From Pyrinomonadaceae bacterium (lineage in GTDB: Bacteria; Acidobacteriota; Blastocatellia; Pyrinomonadales; Pyrinomonadaceae), in assembly GCA_019186825.1 (NCBI GenBank), contig JABARP010000012.1, forward strand, positions 111,225 to 175,224: a DNA stretch of 64,000 bases. Direction: 5' to 3'. Positions within the stretch are counted from its first letter, which is position 1. Each line of letters starts with the position of its first letter. The notes below the pieces were generated by a model. That model was not told the DNA's origin. It saw nothing but the letters and a program-made list of their open reading frames with translations, and ran no database searches. Shown here in pieces: positions 8,433-17,697 of the stretch. Position numbers and translations under genes: made by a program.

Positions 8433-9461
8433 ATGGACAGACGACGTTTTCTTGAAATTCCCGTTGTTGGCCTGCCGCTTTTGACTGCGAGCAGAGCATT
8501 TGGCACCGCAAGATCAAACAAAGCGAAAATGCCTGTCGTCGTCTCGACGTGGGACAGCGGGAGAACGTCGAATGCTGCGGCCTGGCCGATACTAGCAAAA
8601 GCCGGTTCATCGATCGACGCCGTCGAAGCCGGTGGACGCGCAAGCGAAGACGAGCCAAGCTGTTGCGTTGGGCTTGCCGCTTGGCCTGACCGTGACGGTA
8701 AGGTCACGCTCGATTCGAGCATTATGAAAGGCAACGGCGATTGCGGGGCCGTCTCATTTCTCGAGCGGATAAAGCATCCTGTGTCGGTCGCCCGCAAGGT
8801 GATGGAGAACACGCCGCACGTCCTATTATCAGGCATCGGTGCACAGGAATTCGCCGTCTCGCAAGGCTTTCCGCTCGAATCCGGCGAACTCTCGCCCGAC
8901 GCCGAGAAAGAGTGGAAAAAGTGGCTTGAAAAATCCAAATATCAGCCGATCATCAACATCGAGAACCGCAAGGGCACGTCCCAGTTCATTGCACCGCCCT
9001 ATATTTTTGACGACGGCACGTTCAACCACGATACGATGGGGACGATCGCCATGGACGCCAAAGGACACCTGGCAGGAATGGTGACAACGAGCGGTATGGC
9101 GTTCAAGATCCGCGGGCGCGCGGGCGATTCGCCGATCATCGGAGCAGGGCTTTTTGTGGACGATGAGGTCGGTGCCGCGACATCAAGCGGCGTCGGCGAA
9201 GAAGTTATCCGCACGTGCGGCACGCACACGGTGGTCGAGCAAATGCGTCTTGGCCGCTCGCCCGAGGCGGCGTGCCGCGAGGCTGTTCGACGCGTCGTAA
9301 AACGCGATCCCAAAAAGGCAAAAGAGATGCAGGTCGGCTTTGTCGCCCTGTCGAAAACCGGCGCGATCGGCGCCTTCGCGATCCAAAAAGGGTTCTCTTA
9401 CACGATTACAAGCTCAAAATATGTGGGCGGAAAGGTCTTTCAGTCCAAAAGCTGGTTCTAG
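8433..9461 (+). CDS. N4-(beta-N-acetylglucosaminyl)-L-asparaginase (glycosylasparaginase)
   Basis: A 342-residue Ntn-hydrolase that in this family cleaves the GlcNAc-Asn bond of glycoasparagines, after autoproteolysis into two chains. The processing site and nucleophile Thr is in HDTMGTIAMD near residue 200; GMAFKIRGRAGDSPIIGAGLFVD and GAATSSGVGEE are the substrate-binding stretches. The N-terminus MDRRRFLEIPVVGLPLLTA carries a twin-arginine signal (RRRFL), so the enzyme is probably exported folded by the Tat system. The ATG was preferred over an upstream TTG because it places the RR motif at the terminus. Confidence 0.9.
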   Translation: MDRRRFLEIPVVGLPLLTASRAFGTARSNKAKMPVVVSTWDSGRTSNAAAWPILAKAGSSIDAVEAGGRASEDEPSCCVGLAAWPDRDGKVTLDSSIMKGNGDCGAVSFLERIKHPVSVARKVMENTPHVLLSGIGAQEFAVSQGFPLESGELSPDAEKEWKKWLEKSKYQPIINIENRKGTSQFIAPPYIFDDGTFNHDTMGTIAMDAKGHLAGMVTTSGMAFKIRGRAGDSPIIGAGLFVDDEVGAATSSGVGEEVIRTCGTHTVVEQMRLGRSPEAACREAVRRVVKRDPKKAKEMQVGFVALSKTGAIGAFAIQKGFSYTITSSKYVGGKVFQSKSWF

Positions 9462-10249
9462 GCCGGCCGGCGTGCTGAGATGACGATCGATACGCCAAAA
9501 GGAAAGTTGAAACTTCGCAGCCAAAATCGTTCGGCGCCGAAGAGCTTGCCGAATACGCCGTTAAGGCCCGATATCGTGATGTTGTTCTCGCTTTCGGGTT
9601 TAATGCCCGTTAGCTTCATGATCGTGCGGCCGCCGAGTATCGGCGCGAAGAAGGTAAAGTTCGCGTATGTCGCTCGCTCGATCTCGTAGCCGGCAGCCTT
9701 CAACCGATCGACGATCTGCCGCTTTGTATATCGAATTCGATGGTGCGAGATGTCGTCCTGAACACCCCAGAGCCACATAAACGCAGGGACAAAGATGAGC
9801 GACCTGCCGCCTTTTCGCGTTACGCGAAACATCTCCTTAAGACCCGCAACGTCGTCGTCAAGATGTTCGATCACATCGAGAGCGGTCGTTAAGTCGAAGC
9901 TTTCATCTTCGAACGGCAACTCTTCCGCAACGCCCTTGTGAACCTTCAAGCCTTTTTGCCGACAAAATTCGAGTGCGTCATCGGAGACATCTACGCCTTC
10001 GGCCTCACCGAACTGTAAGAGCATCTTGATGTTCGCTCCCGTGCCGCAGCCAACATCGAGGATACGAAGGCTATCACCTTGTTCGGCACTTAATTCATCG
10101 CAGATCGGCCGCAAAAAGCTCTCAAGGATCGCGCGGCGGCCAACGAACCACCAATGCGAATCCTCTACGCCATCCATAATGGCGTACGTGTGTTGCTGCA
10201 TCTCTTGCGGTAGGGTTTGCATCGTTCGACCGTGTTTGTTCAACGCCAA
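9458..10249 (-). CDS. class I SAM-dependent methyltransferase
   Basis: A 263-residue methyltransferase with clear motif I ILDVGCGTGANIKML, motif II region EGVDVSDDALEFC, LPFEDESFDLTTALDVIEHLDDD and GGRSLIFVPAF. The later WGVQDDISHHRIRYTKRQI and GFGVSIVISARR-like end are typical of methyltransferases found in cell-surface polysaccharide regions. The substrate is unknown. The first start overlaps the end of the preceding same-strand TPR gene by 10 bases; a start at MQTLPQEMQQ (10222) would leave a small gap instead. It overlaps the asparaginase gene tail to tail by 4 bases. Confidence 0.82.
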   Translation of the reverse strand: MALNKHGRTMQTLPQEMQQHTYAIMDGVEDSHWWFVGRRAILESFLRPICDELSAEQGDSLRILDVGCGTGANIKMLLQFGEAEGVDVSDDALEFCRQKGLKVHKGVAEELPFEDESFDLTTALDVIEHLDDDVAGLKEMFRVTRKGGRSLIFVPAFMWLWGVQDDISHHRIRYTKRQIVDRLKAAGYEIERATYANFTFFAPILGGRTIMKLTGIKPESENNITISGLNGVFGKLFGAERFWLRSFNFPFGVSIVISARRPA

Positions 10250-11994
10250 AGGCGACTCTGAATAAATTGCGCAAGAGTTTTCGCCATCTTTGGTTCGACT
10301 TGCTGCAAAAGGACCACGTAGTTTTTGGCCGCATCCATGTCGCCCAACTCCGCCGCTAGAACGCCTGCGTTAGCTAGGGCTGAAATATTTGTCGTCCTTT
10401 GGGCGACAACTCTCTTATACATTTCATATGCGTCTCGTCGTCTGCCGTTATCGCGGCATAAGCCTCCATACACTTCGAGCGCGGGAAGAAAATCAGGGTC
10501 AAGAGCTAACGCTTTTTCGAATGCCTGTGAGGCCTCGGCCACCCGTCCGTTATCTGCATGGAACCGTCCGATGCCAAAATAGGCCATCGCGCTTTCCTTG
10601 AGACCGAGAGACCGTTTAAAAACTTCCGCGGCCCTGGCACCTTCGCCCGCAGTCCCGTAAGCCGCTGCAAGGCGGAAATATTGCCGCAGGTCCGTCAGAC
10701 CCAACTGCCATATCTCCTTTACGAATGGGTCTGTTTCGGCTATCCGCCGAGAGAATATCAGACCTTCGACGATCGTGATCCTCAAGTTAACGTCTGATGG
10801 AGATGCCTTGGCGGCTTCTTTCATCGCATCAAGCTGCGGCAAAAATCGTTCTCGTGCCGCCGCAACCTTCAAGTATTGAAGTATCACGGGATTCCCGGGC
10901 CACCTCCGATTGGTTTCATCAAGCACGAGCCTTGCCTCAAGGAACTTTGTCGATTCAAATAGGGCGAGGCCGAGGCTTGCATGCGCGGCCAGATCGTCGT
11001 GGTCGAGCTCAACCGCCTTGCGCAAAGGTTCAATCGCTTCCTCATATCGGGCAACGGAATTGAGCTTATCACCCAACTCATATTGGTAAGCTGCAATGTC
11101 CGGGTAAAGCGAGACTTGTATTTTCAGGTCCTCGATCGCCTTTTGGGTTCGGCCGAGGAGAGCCTCGCTGATCGCCAAATAGTATCGGGCTTTCGGTATA
11201 TCGACGTTCGTTCCGACAACCTTTTCAAAGGCTGCAACTGCATCTTTATTCTGCCCCAATTTCAGGAAGAGCCTTCCCATAAAATACTGCAGATAAACGT
11301 CCGCGGGATCGATGTCCCGAGCCTTTTGTGCTTCTGCCACGGCCCTATCGTCGCGAGCAATAAGAAAATAAACTACCGCAAGTCGTGCGTGGTAGCTCGC
11401 AGCGTCGGGTCTCAGCTGCACGAGCCGCTCAAGCATTTCGGCGGCGATCGAAAGCTGGGATGTTCTTAAGTAAAATGCCGTCGCCGCATTAAGGACGGCC
11501 TCACTGTTGCGGAAGGCATTTAATGCCGCAAGTACCGCGGTCTCAATGTCGCCATCCGCCACTTTTGACTGTTGCAAGACGAGAAGCAAAAGCGACCATG
11601 CGTTTTCCGACTTCGGATCCAAGCGAACAGCTTCTCGGCACTCGGAAGCCGCTTCGTCGAATTTTTTCAGCGCCGCCAACCCACTGCAGAGGCCTAGATG
11701 GATCTTTGCATTGCTTGCGTCGAGCTTTAGTGCCTTCCGATACTCCGAAACCGCTTCCGACGGCCTTTTCAAGATCAGGAGCGTGTACCCGATATTGAAG
11801 TGCGTTGTGGCCTGATCAGGTTTTAATTTGGCACTCTCGTAAAAGGCAGCTAGAGCCTCTTCCGGTTTTTCCGCCGCCAGCAAGGATAGGCCTTCATTGA
11901 AGTAATCTCGCGCGGTTTTAGGAATAACTGCCTTTTGAGCGTACGTACTGCTGCCAAGTGCGAGTAAGACAAAGAGTAGTAAAAGCTTCTTCAT
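10240..11994 (-). CDS. exported TPR-repeat protein
   Basis: A 584-residue protein with a signal peptide (MKKLLLLFVLLALGSSTYAQ) followed almost entirely by tetratricopeptide repeats, for example ATTHFNIGYTLLILKRPSEAVSEYRKALKLDASNAKIHLGLC. It is probably a periplasmic or outer-membrane-associated scaffold. The start was moved to the ATG that begins the signal peptide. No enzymatic domain is visible. It is last but one in a run of minus-strand genes that includes two methyltransferases and the HExxH protein. Confidence 0.85.
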   Translation of the reverse strand: MKKLLLLFVLLALGSSTYAQKAVIPKTARDYFNEGLSLLAAEKPEEALAAFYESAKLKPDQATTHFNIGYTLLILKRPSEAVSEYRKALKLDASNAKIHLGLCSGLAALKKFDEAASECREAVRLDPKSENAWSLLLLVLQQSKVADGDIETAVLAALNAFRNSEAVLNAATAFYLRTSQLSIAAEMLERLVQLRPDAASYHARLAVVYFLIARDDRAVAEAQKARDIDPADVYLQYFMGRLFLKLGQNKDAVAAFEKVVGTNVDIPKARYYLAISEALLGRTQKAIEDLKIQVSLYPDIAAYQYELGDKLNSVARYEEAIEPLRKAVELDHDDLAAHASLGLALFESTKFLEARLVLDETNRRWPGNPVILQYLKVAAARERFLPQLDAMKEAAKASPSDVNLRITIVEGLIFSRRIAETDPFVKEIWQLGLTDLRQYFRLAAAYGTAGEGARAAEVFKRSLGLKESAMAYFGIGRFHADNGRVAEASQAFEKALALDPDFLPALEVYGGLCRDNGRRRDAYEMYKRVVAQRTTNISALANAGVLAAELGDMDAAKNYVVLLQQVEPKMAKTLAQFIQSRLWR

Positions 11995-12028
11995 TTCTCG
12001 ATCTCCTGTTGCGGCAAACAAGGTTCCG

Positions 12029-12688
12029 TCAAACTACGATGCCGAGCATTTTCGTCGCTAGAGGGCCGGTTTTGCTGTCGGCGATTAGGCCGTAGCTTTC
12101 GCTCAAACGGCGTCGGATCCCGTCGTCATCGACTATGCAGGAACCATCTGCTGCGTTACAAAGGATCATCAAGCCCAGGCCTTCGTCTAGATAGTCGGTC
12201 TTGCCGACCTTAAGCATATAGTTGCCCGCGGCTTTGTGTGCATTCCACTCGAGGTCGTAGAGCGTCGGGTCGAGAAGCCCGAGCGGATTCAGATCGGCAT
12301 TCGAGTGGCTCTCGATCATTGCGGCAAAATCATATGCGTGACGGCCTTCGTGAACGAGCGTGCCTTCGCAGCCGCGTTGTCCGCCGGTATCGATCGTCTC
12401 CTCGGCGATCGCGATGTATAACAAACCGAGCGCGTCGCGAAGACTGAGCCTTTCGGTCGCAAGGTCGTAGTTCGCCTTTACCGCGCTGATCACGCCCGTA
12501 ACGCCCGAAGCGTTTATCTCGCTCACGGGCCTAACACGGATCAGCATCTCGGAATCGAGGATCTCGCCAATGTACATTCGGTGCTCGTCATCACCGACCT
12601 TCATTATCGTGTCAAAAGCCGCGTTGACCGAATCTCGATACTTCTTATCGATGCCGTCATCAAACCTCATAGATTCAAACCCTTCCAA
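12029..12688 (-). CDS. unknown protein with an HExxH metal-site motif
   Basis: A 219-residue protein not assigned to a known family. It contains LVHEGRHAYDF near residue 112, which fits the zinc-metalloprotease signature HExxH, and a downstream YDLEWNAHKAAG (about 30 residues later) whose Glu could be the third ligand of a gluzincin-type site. No signal peptide is visible. The gene overlaps the preceding methyltransferase gene by 14 bases, or starts at MRFDDGIDK (12670) just after it; either way the two are probably co-translated. Protease activity is only a hypothesis. Confidence 0.6.
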   Translation of the reverse strand: MEGFESMRFDDGIDKKYRDSVNAAFDTIMKVGDDEHRMYIGEILDSEMLIRVRPVSEINASGVTGVISAVKANYDLATERLSLRDALGLLYIAIAEETIDTGGQRGCEGTLVHEGRHAYDFAAMIESHSNADLNPLGLLDPTLYDLEWNAHKAAGNYMLKVGKTDYLDEGLGLMILCNAADGSCIVDDDGIRRRLSESYGLIADSKTGPLATKMLGIVV

Positions 12689-13667
12689 AACCGCACCAGC
12701 TATTCTGATTGTGCCAGATTATCTCGACGTCTTCGGCATCTATCTCTTTCCACCACGCTGCAAAATCATCTTTTGAGATATAAAAAGCCGTCGGTGCGAC
12801 CAGATGATCGAAGACGATGTTGTGCTGTTCCCGCCAGCCGAAAGTGCCCAGATGGTTGAGGTAATCATTGTAGAAAAGACGTTTGGCTACGGGTTTTGCC
12901 GCAGCGTTCATCGGGCGATAAACAAGCTTAGTCGTCAAGAAAAGGCCGAGCGTTGGGAGCTTTGAAAGTTGATAGAGGACGGGCTGCGAGATCTGCGACG
13001 TAAAGCCGGTACGAACCGGATCGACATACTTCGTGATCCACTCGTTATTCTCGGCACCATATATCCATGCGGAGATCGCACCGCCCTTTTTAACCTTTCC
13101 GGCGAGCGAGATGAATGCTTTTTTCGGGTCGGGTGTGTGATGCAAAACGCCGACGCTGAACGCATAGTCAAAGACCTTTTTTAAGGGCAGTTTGAAGATG
13201 TCACACTGAATGATGTGCGCGTTCGGCAGATGGCGCGTAAGCTTGAATGCCGATTCGACACCTGCACCGAGATCGATGCCGACGATCTCTTTTGCGCCCC
13301 ATTCTGCGGCTAGCTTTGTGTGCCTGCCCTTGCCGCAGCCGCCCTCAAGTACGATCTTTCCTTCAAAGAACTCCGGCTTTACGGGCTGCAGCCAACCGAG
13401 GAACTGATCGTTGTATTTCTCGTCCTCTTGTGTAAAATTCGTCCACTGCCAGCCAAAATTCTCAGCCGTTGCGGCCTTATCGCTCTCGACCTTTCCAAGA
13501 TCCGCAAAACGCGGTACGCCACGAACCACTTTGTATTCGCGGTCGCATTTTCTGCACGTTAATACACCGTCAATTATTTCCTTTTCTTCATATTGCGAAA
13601 CGTATGCGATCAGCAGGTCGCCGCCGCAAACCGGACACGCAAGAAGATCGAGCAGTTTTTCTTTCAT
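12675..13667 (-). CDS. methyltransferase with N-terminal Trm112-like zinc ribbon
   Basis: A 330-residue fusion. Residues 1-55 form a Trm112-like zinc ribbon with two CxxC pairs (LLACPVCGGDLL and LTCRKCDREYKVVRGVPRF). The rest is a class I methyltransferase with motif I IVLEGGCGKGRHT, VGIDLGAGVESA, AFSVGVLHHTPDPKKAF and GGAISAWIYG. This architecture is common for methyltransferases in surface polysaccharide or natural product regions. The C-terminus has an FYNDYLNHLGTFGWREQHNIVFDHL segment typical of that subgroup. Substrate unknown. Confidence 0.85.
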   Translation of the reverse strand: MKEKLLDLLACPVCGGDLLIAYVSQYEEKEIIDGVLTCRKCDREYKVVRGVPRFADLGKVESDKAATAENFGWQWTNFTQEDEKYNDQFLGWLQPVKPEFFEGKIVLEGGCGKGRHTKLAAEWGAKEIVGIDLGAGVESAFKLTRHLPNAHIIQCDIFKLPLKKVFDYAFSVGVLHHTPDPKKAFISLAGKVKKGGAISAWIYGAENNEWITKYVDPVRTGFTSQISQPVLYQLSKLPTLGLFLTTKLVYRPMNAAAKPVAKRLFYNDYLNHLGTFGWREQHNIVFDHLVAPTAFYISKDDFAAWWKEIDAEDVEIIWHNQNSWCGFGRV

Positions 13668-13743
13668 TAAAAATTAGAGAGCGTTCCCTACAAAAGATTC
13701 GCCCCGAAGGAGCTGTAACAACCTGTCAAATTTCAAGGATATT

Positions 13744-14220
13744 TCACCGAACGTGCCTTGCTCTGGCAGCGTTGAATCGCTCGAATTCGGCGCCGGGAAA
13801 TGGCTGATGCCAGTTGAATTCAAAGTCGTCCGTGTCGCGATCTTCATAGAGCCGTGCAAACGTCTCGCCGAAGGCGTCGCAGATGTCTGCCGCATTGCCC
13901 GTGTGCGAAAACACTAGCTCGCGATGATCGGCCTGGCGGCCTTCGTCCGGGTATTCATAAACCTCAAAGCGGACGCCGTTCTCGTCCGGCACAAAACGAA
14001 GATCGTATTCCTCAGGATCTCGATTCCAATGCAAAATGCGGCCCGCTTTGTCGAGGCTGCCATCAAGCAGCGAAGTGAGAATCTCAAGCAATTCGCCGAG
14101 CGCATACTTATGGGGAGCGTGCGCCGTCGTCGTATGGAACTCGCTGTTTCCATCCTTGAAACCAACCGACATCCAGCCGCATTGCGGGGAATTGAAACTG
14201 ACCTCTAATTTGTTGCCCAT
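13744..14220 (-). CDS. hypothetical protein
   Basis: A 158-residue acidic protein without recognised domain. It begins MGNKLEVSFNSPQCGWMSVGF and ends in a basic ARARHVR. Segments HKYALGELLEILTSLLDG and DICDAFGETFARLYEDRD look helical, and the middle is beta-rich (EYDLRFVPDENGVRFEVYEYPDE). It has no signal peptide or membrane helix. It lies divergent to thyA. It appears a genuine gene by its codon pattern and consistent frame, but no function can be proposed. Confidence 0.65.
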   Translation of the reverse strand: MGNKLEVSFNSPQCGWMSVGFKDGNSEFHTTTAHAPHKYALGELLEILTSLLDGSLDKAGRILHWNRDPEEYDLRFVPDENGVRFEVYEYPDEGRQADHRELVFSHTGNAADICDAFGETFARLYEDRDTDDFEFNWHQPFPGAEFERFNAARARHVR

Positions 14221-14316
14221 AATAGACGGAAGTTGCCAGCCTTTAATTGTAAATTGTTAGTCGAGAATTGTTAATTGGTAGAAGAATCCGGCTGCTTAAT
14301 TTACAATCAACCTTGA

Positions 14317-15162
14317 ATGAAGCAGTATCACGACCTTCTAAGATACGTTCTTGATATCGGTACGCCAACGGACGACCGCACCGGCACGGGTACGATATCG
14401 GTCTTCGGATACCAGACGCGTTATGACCTACGCGAAGGCTTTCCGATCGTTACCACGAAACGCGTTCCTTTTCGGTGGGTCGCGGAAGAGCTTTTTTGGT
14501 TTCTGAGCGGTTCGACCAACGAGGCAGAATTGCGTGAACGCGGCGTCGATATCTGGCAGGAATGGGCAACTCCCGAACAGACAGCACGTTTTGGCCGCGA
14601 AGAGGGCGATCTTGGTCCGGTTTATGGCTATCTTTGGCGATCTTTTGGCGGAAATTATCCGACGAAGAATGGTGTCGATCAGATCGCTCGCCTTATCCAT
14701 GAGATCGAGACGAACCCGAATTCACGCCGCCTGATCGTTTCCGGCTGGGATCCGAGGGTTTGCGACGATGTTGCTCTGCCGCCTTGCCACACGCTTTTTC
14801 AATTCAAGGTCGAAAGTGGACGGATTCTGCATTGCCAACTTTACCAGCGTTCGGCGGATGCCTTTCTCGGCGTGCCGTTCAATATCTCAAGTTATGCGCT
14901 GCTAACTCATCTCGTTGCACACGTTTGCGGCCTCGAGGCCGGCGAATTCATCCACACCTTCGGCGATCTGCACATTTATTCGAATCACTTAGAACAGGTG
15001 AATGAGCTTCTCTCGCGAGAGCCGCTGCCGCTGCCGCATCTAGAGCTTGTCGATGCCGATCGTCTGAAAGGACATGAAGGGCTGCTAAATTTTAAGTTTG
15101 AAGATCTGAAATTGAACAACTATCAGTCGCACGGCAAGATCGCCGCCCCGGTTGCGGTCTAA
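14317..15162 (+). CDS. thyA: thymidylate synthase
   Basis: A 281-residue enzyme making dTMP from dUMP with methylene-tetrahydrofolate. The N-terminus [28 protein letters not shown] is classic. The active-site cysteine is in [11 protein letters not shown] (around residue 155), and [22 protein letters not shown] plus the dUMP-binding HIYSNHLEQ follow. The sequence is complete, ending with the family-typical hydrophobic C-terminal residues (AAPVAV). It is monocistronic, convergent with the OmpA-PEGA gene 12 bases downstream. Confidence 0.97.
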   Translation: MKQYHDLLRYVLDIGTPTDDRTGTGTISVFGYQTRYDLREGFPIVTTKRVPFRWVAEELFWFLSGSTNEAELRERGVDIWQEWATPEQTARFGREEGDLGPVYGYLWRSFGGNYPTKNGVDQIARLIHEIETNPNSRRLIVSGWDPRVCDDVALPPCHTLFQFKVESGRILHCQLYQRSADAFLGVPFNISSYALLTHLVAHVCGLEAGEFIHTFGDLHIYSNHLEQVNELLSREPLPLPHLELVDADRLKGHEGLLNFKFEDLKLNNYQSHGKIAAPVAV

Positions 15163-15174
15163 TTTCCACGAAGC

Positions 15175-16404
15175 TTATTGTTTGATGATGGAGTATTCGA
15201 TCCTGCGGTTGCGATAACGGGCATCGTCGCTGGTACCTTGGACGAGCGGCCGTGTTGAACCGTAGCCTCTAGTGGTCAAAACATTTGGATTCACGCCGAA
15301 TTTTACAAGCGCATCCCTGACCGCGTTCGCGCGATTCTCAGAGAGGGTCTGGTTTGCCGCAGGCTGCCCAACATCATCCGTATGGCCGCCAACCTCGAGC
15401 CTGATCCCGGGAGGCAGTTTCTGGATAAAGCTGGCCGCTTTCTTCACGGCGGCAAGACGCACAGGCGGAATGTCGTACTTCCCGGACTCAAAATTGATGA
15501 TCAGGATATTCAGCGCCTTTACGAGATCTTCCGGCGTGAAAGGATCGGGCAACGCATCAAGAGCCGAGTTATAACAGCGTTCGGCCTTGTCGTCCTCGCC
15601 AAAATGGATATTTCCGCAATCGTCGGTCGCGGCGGCTTTCATCGGCGTACATCCGGCGGTGATCGGCTTTAGTTTCTCTCCATCGTCACCTGTAACAGTC
15701 TGTTTTACGCAGTTGAATGTTGGATGAACTACGGCGATCGTGTGCGAACCTGCTTTTAGGTTTGGGATGCGGAATGTCCCGTCCTCACTTGTTACTGAGA
15801 GCGGCGCGCCGTCAACTGTCACGCTGCTTCCGACCGGGGCATCTTTAACGATGACCTCGTAGCTCGAATTGCGGATGACAAAAATATATACCAACGCAAC
15901 CGCAATGATCGTCAGGAAAAGCAGCGTCATTCCGCCGGCGATAAACCAAAACCAACCGGGCATTCCCTGATTCGCCTTCTCTTCCTCGGCTTGCTTTGCA
16001 GCCGCTTCGGCAGGAGTCGGAGGGAGTTTCTGATACTTGACGCGTTCGGCCTCGGGCAGGCGAAAATACGGCGTCGTCTTGTCGTAAGCAGGTGTCGGAG
16101 CGAAATCCTCCGGCTCCGAGCCAAAATCGGCCGCGTTCACGTTGATATTCGGCTCCGTCATTCCCCATTCCGGGGTCGACGGAATACCGGCTCCGCTAAA
16201 GCTGTCTCTTCCGGTGTCGATCGGCTTGATGTTTGCGACCGTCTTGCCCCATTCATCCGCCGAGGCCTTTGGAACTTGGATGTTGTAATTCGTTTTTTCC
16301 CAATCGTTTGAGGGGATATCATCGCGCCGGACGGGAATGTTCGGCGTCGTCTTTGTAAAGTCGTCCGGCGGAGGCGGCGGTGGAATGTTCTTCGGATCGC
16401 TCAC
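15175..16404 (-). CDS. membrane-anchored OmpA-like protein with PEGA domain
   Basis: About 409 residues from a GTG start (VSDPKNIPPPPPPDD). A proline-rich, low-complexity N-terminus contains four repeats of the type W/D-x-K-T-x-x-N-I, each followed by a Pro/Asp linker. A single transmembrane helix follows (WFWFIAGGMTLLFLTIIAVALVYIFVI), then a PEGA-like domain (SYEVIVKDAPVGSSVTVDGAPLSVTSEDGTFRIPNLKAGSHTI split by strands), then a C-terminal OmpA peptidoglycan-binding domain with LEVGGHTDDVGQ and NQTLSENRANAVRDALV. Probably links the inner membrane to peptidoglycan. Confidence 0.85.
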   Translation of the reverse strand: MSDPKNIPPPPPPDDFTKTTPNIPVRRDDIPSNDWEKTNYNIQVPKASADEWGKTVANIKPIDTGRDSFSGAGIPSTPEWGMTEPNINVNAADFGSEPEDFAPTPAYDKTTPYFRLPEAERVKYQKLPPTPAEAAAKQAEEEKANQGMPGWFWFIAGGMTLLFLTIIAVALVYIFVIRNSSYEVIVKDAPVGSSVTVDGAPLSVTSEDGTFRIPNLKAGSHTIAVVHPTFNCVKQTVTGDDGEKLKPITAGCTPMKAAATDDCGNIHFGEDDKAERCYNSALDALPDPFTPEDLVKALNILIINFESGKYDIPPVRLAAVKKAASFIQKLPPGIRLEVGGHTDDVGQPAANQTLSENRANAVRDALVKFGVNPNVLTTRGYGSTRPLVQGTSDDARYRNRRIEYSIIKQ

Positions 16405-16478
16405 TTTCTTACAAAAACCAACAAAAACGTTAGCGCGCACCAAAGTTTACCACACAGACGGGCAAGGAGGTTAGGGAA

Positions 16479-17384
16479 TTACTTAACGTTTGGCGGCTGT
16501 GCGGTCTTCATACGAACCGTAATTCCTTCGTTGCCGATCAGGAAAAGCTGCCGATTATCGTAAGCGGACGTGTTGGTCGGAAGGTAAGAGAGGATGTATC
16601 GGTTCTTTCGCAGTTCATCGCAGATCGCCTTTGCCGCCTTCTGCGGATCGTCAAAAGAGAAACTTCGGCCGCCTGTGCCCTCGGTCAATTTCGTAATAAC
16701 AGCCTCCGGTTTCGGCTCATTTCGGCGGTATGCCCCGCCGGTCCTGTCCGGGATCTGAAGGGCGTAAACAACGACGTTTTGGTTCTGGAGCTCCGCCAAG
16801 GCCTTGTCGAATGTCGTCTTGCTTCCGCGATCAAGCCCGTCGCTGATGAGAACGACGGCCGTTTTGCGCGTTCCGGGCATAAGCGGAAGGAGCACCTGCT
16901 GAACCGATGCCTGCAACGCGTCAAAAAGATACGGATTGCCTTGTTTTCTTAAGGTTTTGAGCGAGGTTTCGAGCTTTTTCGGGTCGTCCGTCCACTCCTG
17001 AATGATCTCCGGCTTTTCGTCGTACGCGATCACGAAAAGCTGGTCACCATCAAAGATCTCGTAAGAGAACTCCATAACGGCCTTCGCCATCAGATCGACC
17101 GATGTCTGCAGGGTTTTCGAGTTGTCGACTAGGAGGACGATCCGTGAAGGCGAAGTATCGTAAGTGAAATTCTTGATCTTCTGCTCGACCCCATTCTCGT
17201 AAAGCCAAAGCTCATCGAGACGGATCGGTTCTGTGCCGTTTGCACGAGTTGCCGTAACTGCGACTACGGTACCTTCCGCATCGGCATTACCGCGGTTGCT
17301 ATATCCGGATTGAGCGAGAACGCTGCCTGCAAAAAATAGGCAGGCTAACGGGAGAAAAACACAAATTCTCGCAAGTGGCGTCAT
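16479..17384 (-). CDS. secreted VWA-domain protein (acidobacterial VWFA-related type)
   Basis: A 301-residue exported protein with signal peptide MTPLARICVFLPLACLFFAG and a von Willebrand type A domain. IVLLVDNSKTLQTS is the MIDAS DxSxS position (here D-N-S-K-T), and TAVVLISDGLDRGSK is the second metal-site strand. It matches the VWFA-related family expanded in Acidobacteria. The start at 17384 overlaps the fmdB-like stop by 4 bases, giving translational coupling in a trxB-fmdB-VWA operon. Its ligand is unknown. Confidence 0.85.
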   Translation of the reverse strand: MTPLARICVFLPLACLFFAGSVLAQSGYSNRGNADAEGTVVAVTATRANGTEPIRLDELWLYENGVEQKIKNFTYDTSPSRIVLLVDNSKTLQTSVDLMAKAVMEFSYEIFDGDQLFVIAYDEKPEIIQEWTDDPKKLETSLKTLRKQGNPYLFDALQASVQQVLLPLMPGTRKTAVVLISDGLDRGSKTTFDKALAELQNQNVVVYALQIPDRTGGAYRRNEPKPEAVITKLTEGTGGRSFSFDDPQKAAKAICDELRKNRYILSYLPTNTSAYDNRQLFLIGNEGITVRMKTAQPPNVK

Positions 17385-17692
17385 TCCTTGGATTTGGCCG
17401 GCTTTGCTTCCTTTGTTGTTGACGCGGAACCACTGTCGGATGTTGGTTTTGATGCAGCATCGCTCGAAGAGGTTGATTCGCTGGACGTACTTTTTTCTGA
17501 TCCCTTTGAGCCGCCGCCGGCGTAGTCCGTTACGTACCAGCCGCCGCCCTTGAACTGAAAACCGCTTAGCGACCACTGCTTTTCGAGCTCGCCGTGGCAT
17601 TTTTCGCAAGTCGTAAGCGGTGCGTCGGAAACACTCTGACGCTTCTCATAGACCGTTCCGCACTGCTTGCATTTGTATTCGTAGATCGGCAT
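17381..17692 (-). CDS. FmdB-family zinc ribbon protein
   Basis: A 103-residue protein. The first 40 residues form a zinc ribbon of the FmdB/CxxC-CxxC regulatory family (MPIYEYKCKQCGTVYEKRQS ... TTCEKCHGELEKQW). The rest is a Ser/Thr/Lys-rich low-complexity tail. The start at MPIYEYKC is invariant in this family, so a longer reading was rejected. It sits 5 bases after trxB and overlaps the VWA gene by 4 bases. Family function is poorly defined; a regulatory role is often assumed. Confidence 0.9.
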   Translation of the reverse strand: MPIYEYKCKQCGTVYEKRQSVSDAPLTTCEKCHGELEKQWSLSGFQFKGGGWYVTDYAGGGSKGSEKSTSSESTSSSDAASKPTSDSGSASTTKEAKPAKSKE

Positions 17693-17697
17693 ATACC

